From Ardenticatenaceae bacterium (GTDB lineage: Bacteria; Chloroflexota; Anaerolineae; Promineifilales; Promineifilaceae): a DNA stretch of 64,000 bases. Under the pieces are notes generated by a model. That model saw only the letters and a program-made list of their open reading frames with translations. It had not been told where the DNA came from and ran no database searches. This document shows, in pieces, positions 7,392 to 16,388 of this stretch. How positions within the stretch are numbered: the stretch's first letter is position 1; each line of letters begins with the position of its first letter. Location of the stretch: the NCBI GenBank assembly GCA_020634455.1, contig JACKBQ010000003.1, positions 1-64,000 on the forward strand, given 5' to 3'. A program made the translations under genes and the position numbers.

Positions 7392-7468
7392 TCGGTAATC
7401 CGTTATCGGTAATCGGTGATCGTCACTCACCGATTACCGATTACCGTTCACCGTTTACGGATTACCGA
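7389..7468. repeat. GGTAATCGG-family palindromic repeat between convergent genes
   Basis: Copies of TAATCGGTAATC and their reverse complements (GATTACCGATTACCG) face each other across about 80 bases, making a long imperfect hairpin. The right end contains the stop codon of the LLM oxidoreductase. Relatives are at 1752-1783, 25508-25622 and 60905-60992. Confidence 0.65.
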
Positions 7469-8388
7469 AGTTGCGGCAAAACGGCCGTTCCCAACCCCTC
7501 CAGTCCAGCCATATCATCCAAATCCATCCATTGCAGCATGATGCGCTGCACGCCTACCTCGGCAAACGCGCCCAGCTGGTCTACCACCTGATTGCCTGTG
7601 CCCACCACCAGTCCACGCTGGCGCAGTTCGTCGGCGGAGAGGGTGCGCGGGACCATTTTGGCATCTAGCTCTGCCTGATCTTTGCCAAAAATGAGCCCGG
7701 TCATGAGCGAGCGGCGCACGTCTGTGGGAGTACGGCCGTTCTCCACCAACAACTCATCCAACAACTTGGATCGCTCGGCAAAGGTTTGCGGCGGAATGTA
7801 GACGCCGTTCCACTCCGTGGCGTATTCGGCTACCAGCGGCAGGGTGCGCCTGGGGCCGTTGCCGCCGATGAGGATGGGCGGGCCGCCGGGCCGCTGCGGG
7901 CGGGGCAGCAGCACTGCATCGTGAAGCTGGTAGTAATCACCGGCAAAGTCCAGCGGCTCCTCATTTTGCAGCAAATGGCGAATGATTTGCAAACCTTCCT
8001 CGAACCGGGCAAAACGGCCGTTCATATCCAACAAATCCCAGCTGTAATTCCGATGTTCCCGCTCTTGCCAGCCCGCACCAAGACCAAGATGGAGACGGCC
8101 GTTTGACAAATCATCCACCGCGCTCGCCATGCGCGCCGTCATCGTCGGTTGGCGGAAGGAGACGGGCGACACCAGCGGGCCAAACTCGATCCGGCTGGTG
8201 TGGCTGGCCAGCCAGGTTAACGACACCCACAGCTCCAACGATTCCTTGTCTGGCGGATTGGCATTGGTGTAATGATCCGAGCGGTACAGCCCGGCAAAAC
8301 CTAAATCCTCCACGGCGCGAGCAATCCGCTGCCACCGCGCCCACGTCAGCCCATTTTGCCCTTCTACCATAATTGCAACTTCAATCAT
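7462..8388 (-). CDS. LLM-class (luciferase-like) F420-dependent oxidoreductase
   Basis: A 308-residue TIM-barrel flavin/F420 oxidoreductase. It begins MIEVAIMVEGQNGLTW and carries the family landmarks: GLYRSDHY (near residue 33), IEFGPLVSPVSFRQP, GRLHLGLGAGWQEREH, and PILIGGNGPRRTL. The start at 8388 is preceded by AGAGGAG; the longer reading adds only repeat-derived sequence. Members use reduced F420 or FMN, and nearby npdG and cofE favour F420. The substrate is unknown. Two exact ACGGCCGT copies and more lie in the gene (7738, 8014, 8095). Confidence 0.85.
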   Translation of the reverse strand: MIEVAIMVEGQNGLTWARWQRIARAVEDLGFAGLYRSDHYTNANPPDKESLELWVSLTWLASHTSRIEFGPLVSPVSFRQPTMTARMASAVDDLSNGRLHLGLGAGWQEREHRNYSWDLLDMNGRFARFEEGLQIIRHLLQNEEPLDFAGDYYQLHDAVLLPRPQRPGGPPILIGGNGPRRTLPLVAEYATEWNGVYIPPQTFAERSKLLDELLVENGRTPTDVRRSLMTGLIFGKDQAELDAKMVPRTLSADELRQRGLVVGTGNQVVDQLGAFAEVGVQRIMLQWMDLDDMAGLEGLGTAVLPQLR

Positions 8389-8396
8389 TTTTACTC

Positions 8397-8463
8397 CTCT
8401 AGCTAAACCTCCGGGAGGTTTCTCGTATGGGTTCCACTTTGGTAAAACCTCCCGGAGGTTGAA
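8397..8463. repeat. AACCTCC-GGGAGGTT palindrome pair
   Basis: Two near-identical palindromes, AAACCTCCGGGAGGTTT and AAACCTCCCGGAGGTT, stand 35 bases apart upstream of the LLM gene. A related pair lies at 21926-21985. This is a dispersed intergenic repeat; no function is apparent. Confidence 0.6.
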
Positions 8464-8477
8464 ATGCCCAAAACAAA

Positions 8478-8508
8478 AACGCCCACGCTGGCAACCAGCA
8501 TGGGCGTT
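8478..8508 (-). terminator. Intrinsic terminator of trxA
   Basis: On the minus strand, AACGCCCAtGCTGG pairs with CCAGCgTGGGCGTT around a 3-base loop and is followed by TTTGTTTT. It lies 22 bases after the trxA stop codon. Confidence 0.8.
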
Positions 8509-8530
8509 CAAAAAATCACAGAATGGGTGA

Positions 8531-8857
8531 TTAGTTCATGTGTGGCAAAATCTGGGCCACGATGCGGTCTTTGGGCAGCGCGCCAGTGATGCGCTCGACT
8601 ACCTGGCCACCCTTGAAAACCATCAGGGTGGGGATGCCCACGATGCCGTAACGGCCGGGGACCATCGGGTTGTCGTCCACATCCATTTTGCCGACTTTAA
8701 TTTTGTCGCCGTACTCTTCCGCAATCGCCTTCACGGAAGGGGCGATCATGCGGCAGGGGCCACACCAGTCGGCCCAAAAGTCTACCAATACGGGCATATC
8801 GGATTCTAGAACTTCACTTTGGAAGCTGCTATCAGTAATTTCTACAGGGGTTGCCAT
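8531..8857 (-). CDS. trxA: Thioredoxin
   Basis: This 108-residue protein is a standard cytoplasmic thioredoxin. The redox site WCGPC is at residues 31-35 (ADWCGPCRM), the buried Asp is in VDFWADW, and the cis-Pro loop is in GIPTLMVF near residue 74. It starts MATPVEIT at 8857, where AAGGAG precedes by 9 bases; the upstream in-frame ATG is less well placed. A terminator follows directly, so it is probably transcribed alone. It reduces disulfides in partner proteins, with electrons from a thioredoxin reductase not in this window. Confidence 0.95.
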   Translation of the reverse strand: MATPVEITDSSFQSEVLESDMPVLVDFWADWCGPCRMIAPSVKAIAEEYGDKIKVGKMDVDDNPMVPGRYGIVGIPTLMVFKGGQVVERITGALPKDRIVAQILPHMN

Positions 8858-9063
8858 AATTTTTGCTCCTTGCAATTAGTTTTTCACACCGTAGGCGTGT
8901 CCATTTCGTTTGTCGTCTCTTTAGATGACGTTGTTTAGATTTGGTTACGTGGCAGTTTCTTACCAACGAGTTTAGCCAAACCGTTTGGGCTGTCAAGCAA
9001 AAAAGCCTACAATTACCCAATTACTAAATTACCCACTTTCCCATAACCTGACAGGGGTGAATC

Positions 9064-10425
9064 ATGCTAAATAACCGCACATTTCTAATCACAAACGGCC
9101 GTATCGTCACCTGGGCCGATCCGAATGAAATCGTTGAAAATGGGGGGATATTGGTGGAAGACGGCCGTATCGCCAAAATTGGCAGCTCGGCCGAACTGAT
9201 TGCTGCCCATCCCGACCTGGAACAGCTAGACGCCGGCAACCAGCTTGTCATGCCCGGCAACATCTGCGCCCACACCCACTTTTACGGCGCATTTGCCCGC
9301 GGCATGGGCATCCCCGGCCCGCCCCCCAAAGATTTCCCAGACATTTTAGAGCGGCTCTGGTGGCGGCTGGACCGCGCCCTGCTCGATTTGGACACCGAGT
9401 ACAGCGCCCTCGTTTGCCTGGTGGATGCCATCAAGCACGGCACCACCACTCTCGTGGATCATCACGCCAGCCCAAGCGCCCTCAACAACTCGCTGGACAT
9501 GATCGCCGACGCCGTGGAGCGGGCCGGGGTACGTGCCGCCCTTTGTTACGAAGTCACCGACCGCAACGGGCCAGAAGAGGCGGAAGCCGGGATTGGTGAA
9601 AACGTGCGCTTCTTGCACTCGCTCAAGGAGCGCAACAGCGAACTGCTGGCGGGCACCTTTGGCCTGCACGCCGCCCTCTCGCTCAGCGATGAGACGCTGG
9701 CCAACTGCGTCGCCGCCGCTGCCGATTTAGACACCGGCTTTCACATCCACGTGGCTGAACATGAGGTGGATGAGTACGATTCGCTGCACAAATATGGTCA
9801 GCGCGTGGTGCCCCGTCTGGCCGAAGCGGGCATTTTGGGGCCAAAGAGCATTGTGGCCCACGCGGTACACGTGGACGCTGTAGAGAAGAACATCTTGCGC
9901 GAGACGGGCACCTGGGTGACGCACCAGCCGCGTAGCAACATGAACAACGCCGTCGGCGCGGCGGACATTGAAGGGATGCTGCGGCTGGGCATTCCGGTTT
10001 GCCTGGGCAACGATGGTTTTAGCAACAACATGTGGGCCGAGTGGAAGATGGCGTACCTGATGCACAAGCAGGTCCACCGCGACCCACGCCGGGCCAACGG
10101 CATGGACATCGTGCAGATGGCGATTACCAACAATGCGGCGCTGGCAGAACTATTCTGGCCAGAGAAGAAAATCGGCCGTTTGGTCGAAGGCGCAGTGGCG
10201 GACATCATTTTTGTGGATTACCACGCCACCACGCCGCTGAGTGCGGGAAATCTGCCCTGGCACATCATCTTTGGCTTCGAGAGCAGTTTGGTGACCAGCA
10301 CGATGGTGGCGGGCAAACTGCTGATGCACAATCGGGAGCTGCTGACGCTGAACGAGGCAGAAATCACCGAGCGCAGCCGTCAACTGGCCGCCGAGGTGTG
10401 GCAACGGTACGAGAAATTGAATTAA
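9064..10425 (+). CDS. ssnA: SsnA-type aminohydrolase (amidohydrolase superfamily)
   Basis: The 453-residue protein is a metal-dependent amidohydrolase. Metal ligands are visible in AHTHFYGAFARGM (HxH), HIHVAEHEVDEYD, VAHAVHVD and GNDGFSNNMW. The segments LWWRLDRALLDLD, DHHASPSALNNSLD, ALCYEVTDRNG and HQPRSNMNNAVG closely follow the SsnA family rather than plain TrzN/MTA deaminases. SsnA genes are often found with selenium-dependent molybdenum hydroxylases and purine or nitrogen-base catabolism, which agrees loosely with a selenoprotein gene in this window. No such hydroxylase is present here. The substrate is not established. Confidence 0.78.
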   Translation: MLNNRTFLITNGRIVTWADPNEIVENGGILVEDGRIAKIGSSAELIAAHPDLEQLDAGNQLVMPGNICAHTHFYGAFARGMGIPGPPPKDFPDILERLWWRLDRALLDLDTEYSALVCLVDAIKHGTTTLVDHHASPSALNNSLDMIADAVERAGVRAALCYEVTDRNGPEEAEAGIGENVRFLHSLKERNSELLAGTFGLHAALSLSDETLANCVAAAADLDTGFHIHVAEHEVDEYDSLHKYGQRVVPRLAEAGILGPKSIVAHAVHVDAVEKNILRETGTWVTHQPRSNMNNAVGAADIEGMLRLGIPVCLGNDGFSNNMWAEWKMAYLMHKQVHRDPRRANGMDIVQMAITNNAALAELFWPEKKIGRLVEGAVADIIFVDYHATTPLSAGNLPWHIIFGFESSLVTSTMVAGKLLMHNRELLTLNEAEITERSRQLAAEVWQRYEKLN

Positions 10426-10431
10426 ATTTTT

Positions 10432-10531
10432 TGGCCACAGAGGGCACAGAGATTTAAGAGGTTTATCCGCAGATTTCGCAGATGAGCACAGATTTTTATC
10501 CGCGTTCATCCGCGTTCATCTGCGTCCCATT
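10432..10531. repeat. CACAGAGGGCACAGAG and TCCGCGTTCATC repeats
   Basis: The spacer between ssnA and npdG holds GGCCACAGAGGGCACAGAG followed by GCAGATTTCGCAGATGAGCACAGA and two tandem TCCGCGTTCATC units. These are dispersed intergenic repeats also seen at 21820, 57046-57113 and 59940. Confidence 0.55.
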
Positions 10532-10548
10532 TTTAAGGAGATTGAACA

Positions 10549-11202
10549 TTGAAGATTGCAATTTTAGGTGGAACGGGTGATGAAGGGTTTGGGCTGGGCT
10601 ACCGCTGGGCGGCGGCCGGGCATGAAATTATTATTGGCTCACGGAAAGATGAGAAGGGAGCGGAAGCGGCCGTTTCCATGCGAGACAAGCTACCCAACGG
10701 CAATATCAGCGGCACCGACAATTTGAGCGCGGCGCAGCAGGCCGAACTGGTGGTGCTTTCCGTACCGTACTGGGCGCAGGCCAGCACGCTGGACAGCGTG
10801 AAATCAGCGCTGGCAGGCAAGCTTTTGCTGACCGTAGTAGCCCCCACGGGCGAAAAAGCGGCGCGCGTACACCGTCTGGAAAGCGGCCTGTCGGCGGCCG
10901 AAGAGGCGCAAAACCAGTTGGGTGAAGCCACAAGCGTCGTGGCGGCGTTCCAAAACATTGGGGCGCACCATTTGCTGGATTTGGAGCACGAGATGGATTG
11001 CGACGTGCTGGTCTGCGGTGACAAAAAGGATGACAAGGCGGTGGCTTTGCAGCTTTGCGAAGATGCTGGTTTGCGCGGGGTGAACGCCGGGGCGCTGCAA
11101 AATGCACGGGCGGTGGAGGAGTTAACGGCCGTTCTCATCGCCATCAACATCATCCACAAAGTAAAAAGTGCAGGCATCCGCATTACCGGATTGGGTAATT
11201 AG
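10549..11202 (+). CDS. npdG: NADPH:F420 reductase (F420H2:NADP oxidoreductase)
   Basis: A 217-residue Rossmann protein that moves hydride between NADP(H) and coenzyme F420. It starts with the NADP loop MKIAILGGTGDEGFGLGYRW and has IIIGSRKDEKG, the NADP phosphate-binding SRK seen in the family. It continues with VVLSVPYWAQ, ATSVVAAFQNI and GDKKDDKAVALQLCEDAGLRGVNAG, typical of NpdG. The start codon is TTG at 10549 with AAGGAG 8 bases upstream. cofE follows within 50 bases, so the pair forms an F420 unit. Confidence 0.88.
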   Translation: MKIAILGGTGDEGFGLGYRWAAAGHEIIIGSRKDEKGAEAAVSMRDKLPNGNISGTDNLSAAQQAELVVLSVPYWAQASTLDSVKSALAGKLLLTVVAPTGEKAARVHRLESGLSAAEEAQNQLGEATSVVAAFQNIGAHHLLDLEHEMDCDVLVCGDKKDDKAVALQLCEDAGLRGVNAGALQNARAVEELTAVLIAINIIHKVKSAGIRITGLGN

Positions 11203-11248
11203 TAGTTGCGTAATTACACAATTACCAATTACTCATGGACCTCTAGCC

Positions 11249-12013
11249 ATGAATAATTTGACGTTAATGGCCGTTCCCCACATTCCCCACGTGCAGCCCG
11301 GTGACAACCTGGCTGATCTCATTCTGCACGCGTTGGCGCAGTCCAATCTGGCGTTGGCTGATGGCGATGTGCTGGCCATTGCCCAGAAAATCGTTTCCAA
11401 AGCAGAGGGGCGGCTGGTGCGATTGGCCGAGGTGCAGCCCAGCGACCGCGCTGTGGAAGTGGCCGCAGCCACCGACAAAGACCCGCGCGTGGTGGAGCTG
11501 ATTTTGCAAGAAAGCGAAGAAATTTCCCGAATGCGGCCCGGCGTGCTGATTGTGCGCCATCGGCTGGGCTTCACCAGCGCCAACGCCGGGATTGATCGTT
11601 CCAACGTGGCCCAAATTGGCGACGATGAGACGGTTTTGCTGCTGCCGCTCGATCCAGATGCCTCGGCGGGCAAGCTACGGGAGGCGATTGCGGCAAAATT
11701 GGGTGTGCAGGTGGGGGTGGTGATTACGGACAGTCACGGACGGCCGTTTCGCATGGGTACGGTTGGGGTGGCGATTGGTGTGGCCGGGCTGCCTGCGCTG
11801 TGGGATCGACGCGGCGAGCCAGATTTGTACGGTTACCAGCTGCAACACACCGACATCGGCGTGGCCGACGAAATCGCGGCGGCAGCTGGCCTGCTCATGG
11901 GGCAAGCGGCGGAGGGGATGCCGGTGGTGCTGGTGCGCGGCCTAAATTATCCCATCGCCAACGGCAAAGCCACCGATCTGGTTCGCCCCAAAGCGATGGA
12001 TTTGTACCGGTAA
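11249..12013 (+). CDS. cofE: Coenzyme F420:L-glutamate ligase (F420-0 gamma-glutamyl ligase)
   Basis: This 254-residue enzyme adds gamma-linked glutamates to F420-0, finishing the coenzyme. Family landmarks are [16 protein letters not shown] near residue 40, [14 protein letters not shown] near residue 105, [22 protein letters not shown] and [16 protein letters not shown]. The length is that of single-domain CofE, without the FMN-binding extension found in FbiB. The ATG at 11249 is used because homology begins there. It lies 46 bases after npdG. The GRP in HGRPFR is encoded over an ACGGCCGT copy. Confidence 0.9.
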   Translation: MNNLTLMAVPHIPHVQPGDNLADLILHALAQSNLALADGDVLAIAQKIVSKAEGRLVRLAEVQPSDRAVEVAAATDKDPRVVELILQESEEISRMRPGVLIVRHRLGFTSANAGIDRSNVAQIGDDETVLLLPLDPDASAGKLREAIAAKLGVQVGVVITDSHGRPFRMGTVGVAIGVAGLPALWDRRGEPDLYGYQLQHTDIGVADEIAAAAGLLMGQAAEGMPVVLVRGLNYPIANGKATDLVRPKAMDLYR

Positions 12014-12022
12014 CGCGCTAAT

Positions 12023-12074
12023 ACAGTCCGGCGGAAATCTGTGTAATGTTGTCTTGACAAGTGCGCCGGACTGT
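12023..12074. terminator. Inverted repeat after cofE
   Basis: ACAGTCCGGCG (12023-12033) and CGCCGGACTGT (12064-12074) form an 11-bp stem with a 30-base loop, followed by TTAAG. It separates cofE from a convergent dehydrogenase gene. The long loop makes simple termination uncertain. Confidence 0.4.
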
Positions 12075-12126
12075 TTAAGTATTGCGCCACTGCCAGAAAC
12101 TTTATGCTAACTCCCGGAGCGCAATA

Positions 12127-13155
12127 CTAGACCGACCCCAAATCAATAAAACTTTGAGCCATCGCAATGACCGCTTCCTCTGGCGAACGGGGCTGCCAAT
12201 GCAGCACTGCTTTAAGTTGCTGGTTGGAGAGCTGCTGAACTTCCCCCAAATTGTCAACAACCAGAGCCACTTTAGCATCAAACAAAGCCACCACGCGCAG
12301 CAACCAGTCTGGTAGGGCGCGCGTGGTGATTTTGTGCCCCTGAGGGCCAAATTCAGCTTTTAGCGCCAGCGCCATGTCGCGCATCCACAGGTTGCCCGAC
12401 GAGCAAATGAACCGTTTGCCTGCTGCTTCTGGCGTTGTCATCGCGGCCAGATGCGCCGCCGCCACGTCGCGCACGTCCACCACAGCAAAATTGAGCCGGG
12501 GCATGCCGGGGTATTGCCGCCGCAAAATCGTCAGGACAACCTCGGCTGAAGCGCTGGTGTTGCTGGCGTCCAAAATTGGGCCAAGCACGTAGCTGGGGTT
12601 GATGGTGGCCAGTTCCAGATTCACCTCTGGCTGATTGACAAACTCCCAGGCGGCTTTTTCGGCCAATGTTTTGCTTTTGGGGTAAGCCGCCACAGGCTTT
12701 TCCAGATTGGACCAGTCAGATTCATCGAACAGTTTGCCTCGGTCATGACCGTGTACGATGGCGGCCACGGAGGAGGTTTGCACCACGCGCCGCACGCCTG
12801 CGTCATTGGCGGCGCGCAAAACGCGCAGAGTGCCTTCCACGGCCGGGCGAATCAGCTCATTCTCATCTTTGGGTTCGGATAGCGGGAGTGGCGAGGCGAC
12901 GTGCAGCACAAAATCACAGCCGCTGGCGGCTTCGGCCCAACCTGCATCTTGCAGCAGATCGGCTTCGACAAAGCTCAGGTTTTGCGTGTGCTGGCTGTGC
13001 TTCTGTACTATTTGGCGCAGGTTTTCTGCCTTGGCGGCCGATCGGACGGTGCCTCTGACCTGATACCCTTGCTCCAGCAGCTGCAAAATGCAGTGCATGC
13101 CAATAAACCCAGAGGCGCCTGTCACGAGGACTGTTGTTGAGCTGTGTTCGGTCAT
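12127..13155 (-). CDS. NAD(P)-dependent epimerase/dehydratase (dihydroflavonol 4-reductase-like SDR)
   Basis: A 342-residue extended short-chain dehydrogenase. It has the NADP loop VTGASGFIGMHC near residue 14, RGTVRSAAK (NADP preference), VLHVASPLPL, TSSVAAI and the catalytic YPKSK. The order and the DESDW and NPSYVLGP segments are typical of the DFR-like group that reduces ketones or aldehydes. The start at 13155 follows AAAGGAAAG; the longer reading would add a poorly conserved leader. The bacterial substrate is unknown. Confidence 0.82.
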   Translation of the reverse strand: MTEHSSTTVLVTGASGFIGMHCILQLLEQGYQVRGTVRSAAKAENLRQIVQKHSQHTQNLSFVEADLLQDAGWAEAASGCDFVLHVASPLPLSEPKDENELIRPAVEGTLRVLRAANDAGVRRVVQTSSVAAIVHGHDRGKLFDESDWSNLEKPVAAYPKSKTLAEKAAWEFVNQPEVNLELATINPSYVLGPILDASNTSASAEVVLTILRRQYPGMPRLNFAVVDVRDVAAAHLAAMTTPEAAGKRFICSSGNLWMRDMALALKAEFGPQGHKITTRALPDWLLRVVALFDAKVALVVDNLGEVQQLSNQQLKAVLHWQPRSPEEAVIAMAQSFIDLGSV

Positions 13156-13362
13156 TTTTCTTTCCTTTTGCTGCTCGCATTGTTCTGTAGTTTGCCTGGA
13201 AGCTTCCATTGTATCGTCTAAACTTAAATTTGCTCACATGCTTTTTATCTGATGAGATCGAGGTCTCCAAAAGTCGCCAGATTGAGTAAAGCGTGTACCA
13301 TAGGCACAATTACATCTTATCCCCGCTAAATAATTCAATTTATCCCCAGAGGTGATAGTTGC

Positions 13363-14211
13363 ATGGTTCAGCCTGAGATCAAACAAACGACACGCGGTAT
13401 TCGCGCCATTTTGTATGTCGCGAGTATCTTGGTGCTGGCAGTGAGTGTTTCACTTTACTTTTTGCCGACGCAAACCGAGTTGTATTTTTCCTGGACCATC
13501 AATCCCCCTTTAACGGCCGCTTTCCTTGGCGCAGGTTACCTCACCAGCTTTTTGCTTGAATTTATGTCTGCCCGTGAAAAAATCTGGGCACGCGCTCGTC
13601 CCGCCATCCCAGCGGTGTGGGCATTCACCTTTTTAACCCTGATCGTCACCCTGATACATTTAGACCGCTTCCACTTTAATAGCTCAACTTTTATCACCGT
13701 TGCTGGCACATGGGTTTGGCTGGCGGTATATGTAAGTGTGCCCATTGCAACGGGCATCGTGTGGATACACCAAATGCGCCAACCAGGCATGGATCCACCG
13801 CGGACGGCTCCCCTGCGCAAAGGGATACGTTGGACGCTCGGCGCACAGGGCGCGATCATGCTCATACTGGGTGTGCTAATGCTGATCGCCTCTAATTTTG
13901 TAATTGCAGCCTGGCCGTGGACGTTGTCGGCGCTTACTTGTCGGGCAATTGGCGCGTGGGGTGTTGGTATTGGGCTGATCGCCTTGCAAGCAGTTGGGGA
14001 AAACGATTGGTGGCGGCTCTTCCCTATGATGATGAGTTATGCCCTTTATGGGCTGTTACAACTTATCAACCTGTTGCGATTTTCAGACACGCTCGAATGG
14101 CATGAAGTATCGGCCATCTTTTACATCGTTTTTATGATCAGCATTTTAGCGGTAGGTGCATTTGGTACATGGCAATCTTGGTTAGTGAAACAGTCTCAGG
14201 AAGCACAATAA
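13363..14211 (+). CDS. Multi-pass membrane protein, unknown function
   Basis: This 282-residue protein has about eight hydrophobic helices and few charged loops. No signal cleavage site and no catalytic motif are obvious. A loop RQPGMDPPRTAPLRKGIRW sits on one side of the membrane near the middle. AGAGGTGATAGTTGC precedes the ATG. It is divergent from the DFR-like gene across a 207-base AT-rich spacer that should contain promoters for both. I do not recognise the family. Confidence 0.65.
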   Translation: MVQPEIKQTTRGIRAILYVASILVLAVSVSLYFLPTQTELYFSWTINPPLTAAFLGAGYLTSFLLEFMSAREKIWARARPAIPAVWAFTFLTLIVTLIHLDRFHFNSSTFITVAGTWVWLAVYVSVPIATGIVWIHQMRQPGMDPPRTAPLRKGIRWTLGAQGAIMLILGVLMLIASNFVIAAWPWTLSALTCRAIGAWGVGIGLIALQAVGENDWWRLFPMMMSYALYGLLQLINLLRFSDTLEWHEVSAIFYIVFMISILAVGAFGTWQSWLVKQSQEAQ

Positions 14212-14345
14212 AGGTAATAAATGCCACGATTCCAGGCTGCGCAACGGCCGTTACCAACAACTTGGCCCTTCCCATACGTTTAATCTTTTTACCGTTTTAA
14301 ACTTTCGCGACCCTTTAGCAAGCGATAGAGAAAAGGCATATCTAC

Positions 14346-15281
14346 ATGACAACCATCCACCCGCAGCTGCAAGCAGTCGCTCAGAAAACGCCAAAAATCA
14401 ACTTTAACGGGCGCAACCGCTGGTTCATGAACCTGATCATCTCCTTCATGCGTACCGCCAAGCTACCTGCGGATGTACGCGTGGAGAATGTTTGGGTGGA
14501 ACGGCCGTCTTCCAAAAGCAAACTCCGCCTGCGACTTTACCAACCTGCTGCCCCCGTGCCCACCATGCCTGCCTTGCTCTGGCTGCACGGCGGCGGCTAC
14601 GTCATCGGCAAGCCAGAAATGGACGACGCCACTTGCGCCCAATTTGTGCAAGAATTGGGCATTTCGATACTCTCCGTAGATTACCGACTGGCCCCCAAAC
14701 ATCCGTTCCCCGCTGGGCTGGACGACAGTTACCTGGCACTCACCTGGCTGGTGGCGCAGGCGCAACAGCTAGGCATCGATCCCGCCCGCATTGCCATTGG
14801 CGGGCAGAGCGCCGGGGCGGGGCTGGCCGCTGCTCTAATCCAACTGGCTCACGATAAGCAAGAAGTGCAGCCCGCCTTTCAATTGCTGGTTTACCCCATG
14901 CTGGATGACCGCACCACGCTACGCCCAGATTTGGGGGACAGTAACCACATCGCCTGGACGCAATCGAGCAATCGGTACGGCTGGGAAGCGTACCTGGGGC
15001 AGCCCGGCGGCGCGACCAATCTACCTGCCTATGCCGCACCTGCTCGCCGCGAAAATCTGGCTGGCTTGCCCCCGGCCTGGATTGGTGTAGGCACGCTGGA
15101 CCTGTTCCACGATGAGAACGTGGCCTATGCGCAGCGGTTACAGGCCAGCGGCGTAGCCTGCGACCTACTCATTGTGCCCGGCGCTTTTCACGGCTTCAAT
15201 GTTTTTGACACAACCATCCCCCTGGTACAAGAGTTCCAACAGGCCCAAATTGATGCCTTGCGACAGAATTTATTCCCATAA
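14346..15281 (+). CDS. Alpha/beta hydrolase, hormone-sensitive-lipase type esterase
   Basis: A 311-residue esterase of the HSL group. The oxyanion motif HGGGYVIG is near residue 85, the nucleophile elbow GQSAGAG near residue 155, the acid in LDLFHDENV and the His in PGAFHGFN. Such enzymes hydrolyse short acyl esters in the cytoplasm. No operon partner is evident; a 134-base spacer with one ACGGCCGT separates it from the gene before. Confidence 0.88.
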   Translation: MTTIHPQLQAVAQKTPKINFNGRNRWFMNLIISFMRTAKLPADVRVENVWVERPSSKSKLRLRLYQPAAPVPTMPALLWLHGGGYVIGKPEMDDATCAQFVQELGISILSVDYRLAPKHPFPAGLDDSYLALTWLVAQAQQLGIDPARIAIGGQSAGAGLAAALIQLAHDKQEVQPAFQLLVYPMLDDRTTLRPDLGDSNHIAWTQSSNRYGWEAYLGQPGGATNLPAYAAPARRENLAGLPPAWIGVGTLDLFHDENVAYAQRLQASGVACDLLIVPGAFHGFNVFDTTIPLVQEFQQAQIDALRQNLFP

Positions 15282-15395
15282 GCGCACGTACCAGGTTCGC
15301 CAGAACAAAAAATGCTGATGGCCAGCTTTCCCGACACCTAATTTAGTGGCAACAAACTGCACCCCGGAATGCCAAACATTGCTATAATCAACGTC

Positions 15396-16262
15396 ATGAC
15401 AAAAGCTGAACGAACTGCTCTTATTGCTTTACCTATTGTGATTTTGCTTGGCGCGGGCGTAGCCTGGGCTGGTAGCCAGGGCAGCGCCACCGTTGGTAGC
15501 GTGCCGCTGTTTGCCCTTTGCGTGGCTGTCGCTTTTTTGGTGCAATGGCTGGTCTTTATCCCCGCCTACCTGCGCCAAACCGAAAAATTTTTCGATATTA
15601 CCGGCAGCCTAACCTACATTTCCGTCACGAGTTTGGCGGTGGCGCTGAGTCCAGTGCGGGACGGCCGTTCCTACCTTCTCCTCGCCTTGGTCATCATCTG
15701 GGCAGGGCGGCTGGGGCTGTTTTTGTATCGTCGCGTACACAAGGAGGGTGGAGACGGCCGTTTCGACGAAATCAAACCCTCATTCCTCCGCTTTTTAAAC
15801 GTGTGGACCATTCAAGGTTTGTGGGTGACTTTTACAGCCGCCGCCGCGTTGGTGGCCATCACCAGCAGCCAGCGCCAGCCGCTGGGCTGGGTCGCCGGGC
15901 TAGGTGCACTCGTCTGGCTCATCGGCTTCGCCATTGAACTCATTGCCGATAACCAAAAAAGCCAGTTCCGAGCCAACCCGAGCAACAAAGGCAAATTCAT
16001 CAACAGTGGCCTGTGGGCTAAATCACGGCACCCCAACTATTTTGGCGAAATTGTGCTGTGGCTGGGCGTGGCCATCATTGCCGTGCCCGTGCTCCAAGGC
16101 TGGCAATGGGTGGCGCTCATCTCCCCGCTGTTTGTCACCCTGCTGCTCACCCGCGTCAGCGGCATCCCCCTGCTGGAAAAACGCGCCGACGAAAAATGGG
16201 GCGGCCAACCTGAGTACGAGAAATACAAAAAAGAGACGCCAGTTCTCATCCCCAAACTGTAA
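15396..16262 (+). CDS. DUF1295 membrane protein (steroid 5-alpha-reductase C-terminal-like)
   Basis: This 288-residue protein has about seven hydrophobic helices. Its C-terminal half carries the DUF1295/steroid-reductase signature: LWAKSRHPNYFGEIVLWLG, followed by SPLFVTLLLTRVSGIPLLEK and a charged end. Relatives reduce or methylate lipids with NADPH or SAM, but DUF1295 itself has no proven reaction that I can assign. The ATG at 15396 is chosen because the upstream in-frame ATG lies in spacer-like sequence. Confidence 0.82.
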   Translation: MTKAERTALIALPIVILLGAGVAWAGSQGSATVGSVPLFALCVAVAFLVQWLVFIPAYLRQTEKFFDITGSLTYISVTSLAVALSPVRDGRSYLLLALVIIWAGRLGLFLYRRVHKEGGDGRFDEIKPSFLRFLNVWTIQGLWVTFTAAAALVAITSSQRQPLGWVAGLGALVWLIGFAIELIADNQKSQFRANPSNKGKFINSGLWAKSRHPNYFGEIVLWLGVAIIAVPVLQGWQWVALISPLFVTLLLTRVSGIPLLEKRADEKWGGQPEYEKYKKETPVLIPKL

Positions 16263-16306
16263 GAATTTCACCGCAAAGGACGCAAAGAGCGCAGAGTTTT
16301 AGCCTA

Positions 16307-16372
16307 TCATTCCCGCCTGGGCGGGAATCCATCATTTACAAAGCGGTGGATTCCCGTTTTCACGGGAATGAC
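16307..16372. repeat. CATTCCCGCC-GGCGGGAATCC repeat
   Basis: CATTCCCGCCtGGGCGGGAATCC and its inverted partner GGATTCCCG...CACGGGAATGACAGG form a large hairpin between convergent genes. A second copy lies at 47169-47232. The DNA just before it (16266-16300) is a CGCAAAGGACGCAAAGAGCGCAGAG unit. Confidence 0.65.
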
Positions 16373-16388
16373 AGGCGTAGGCTTATTG

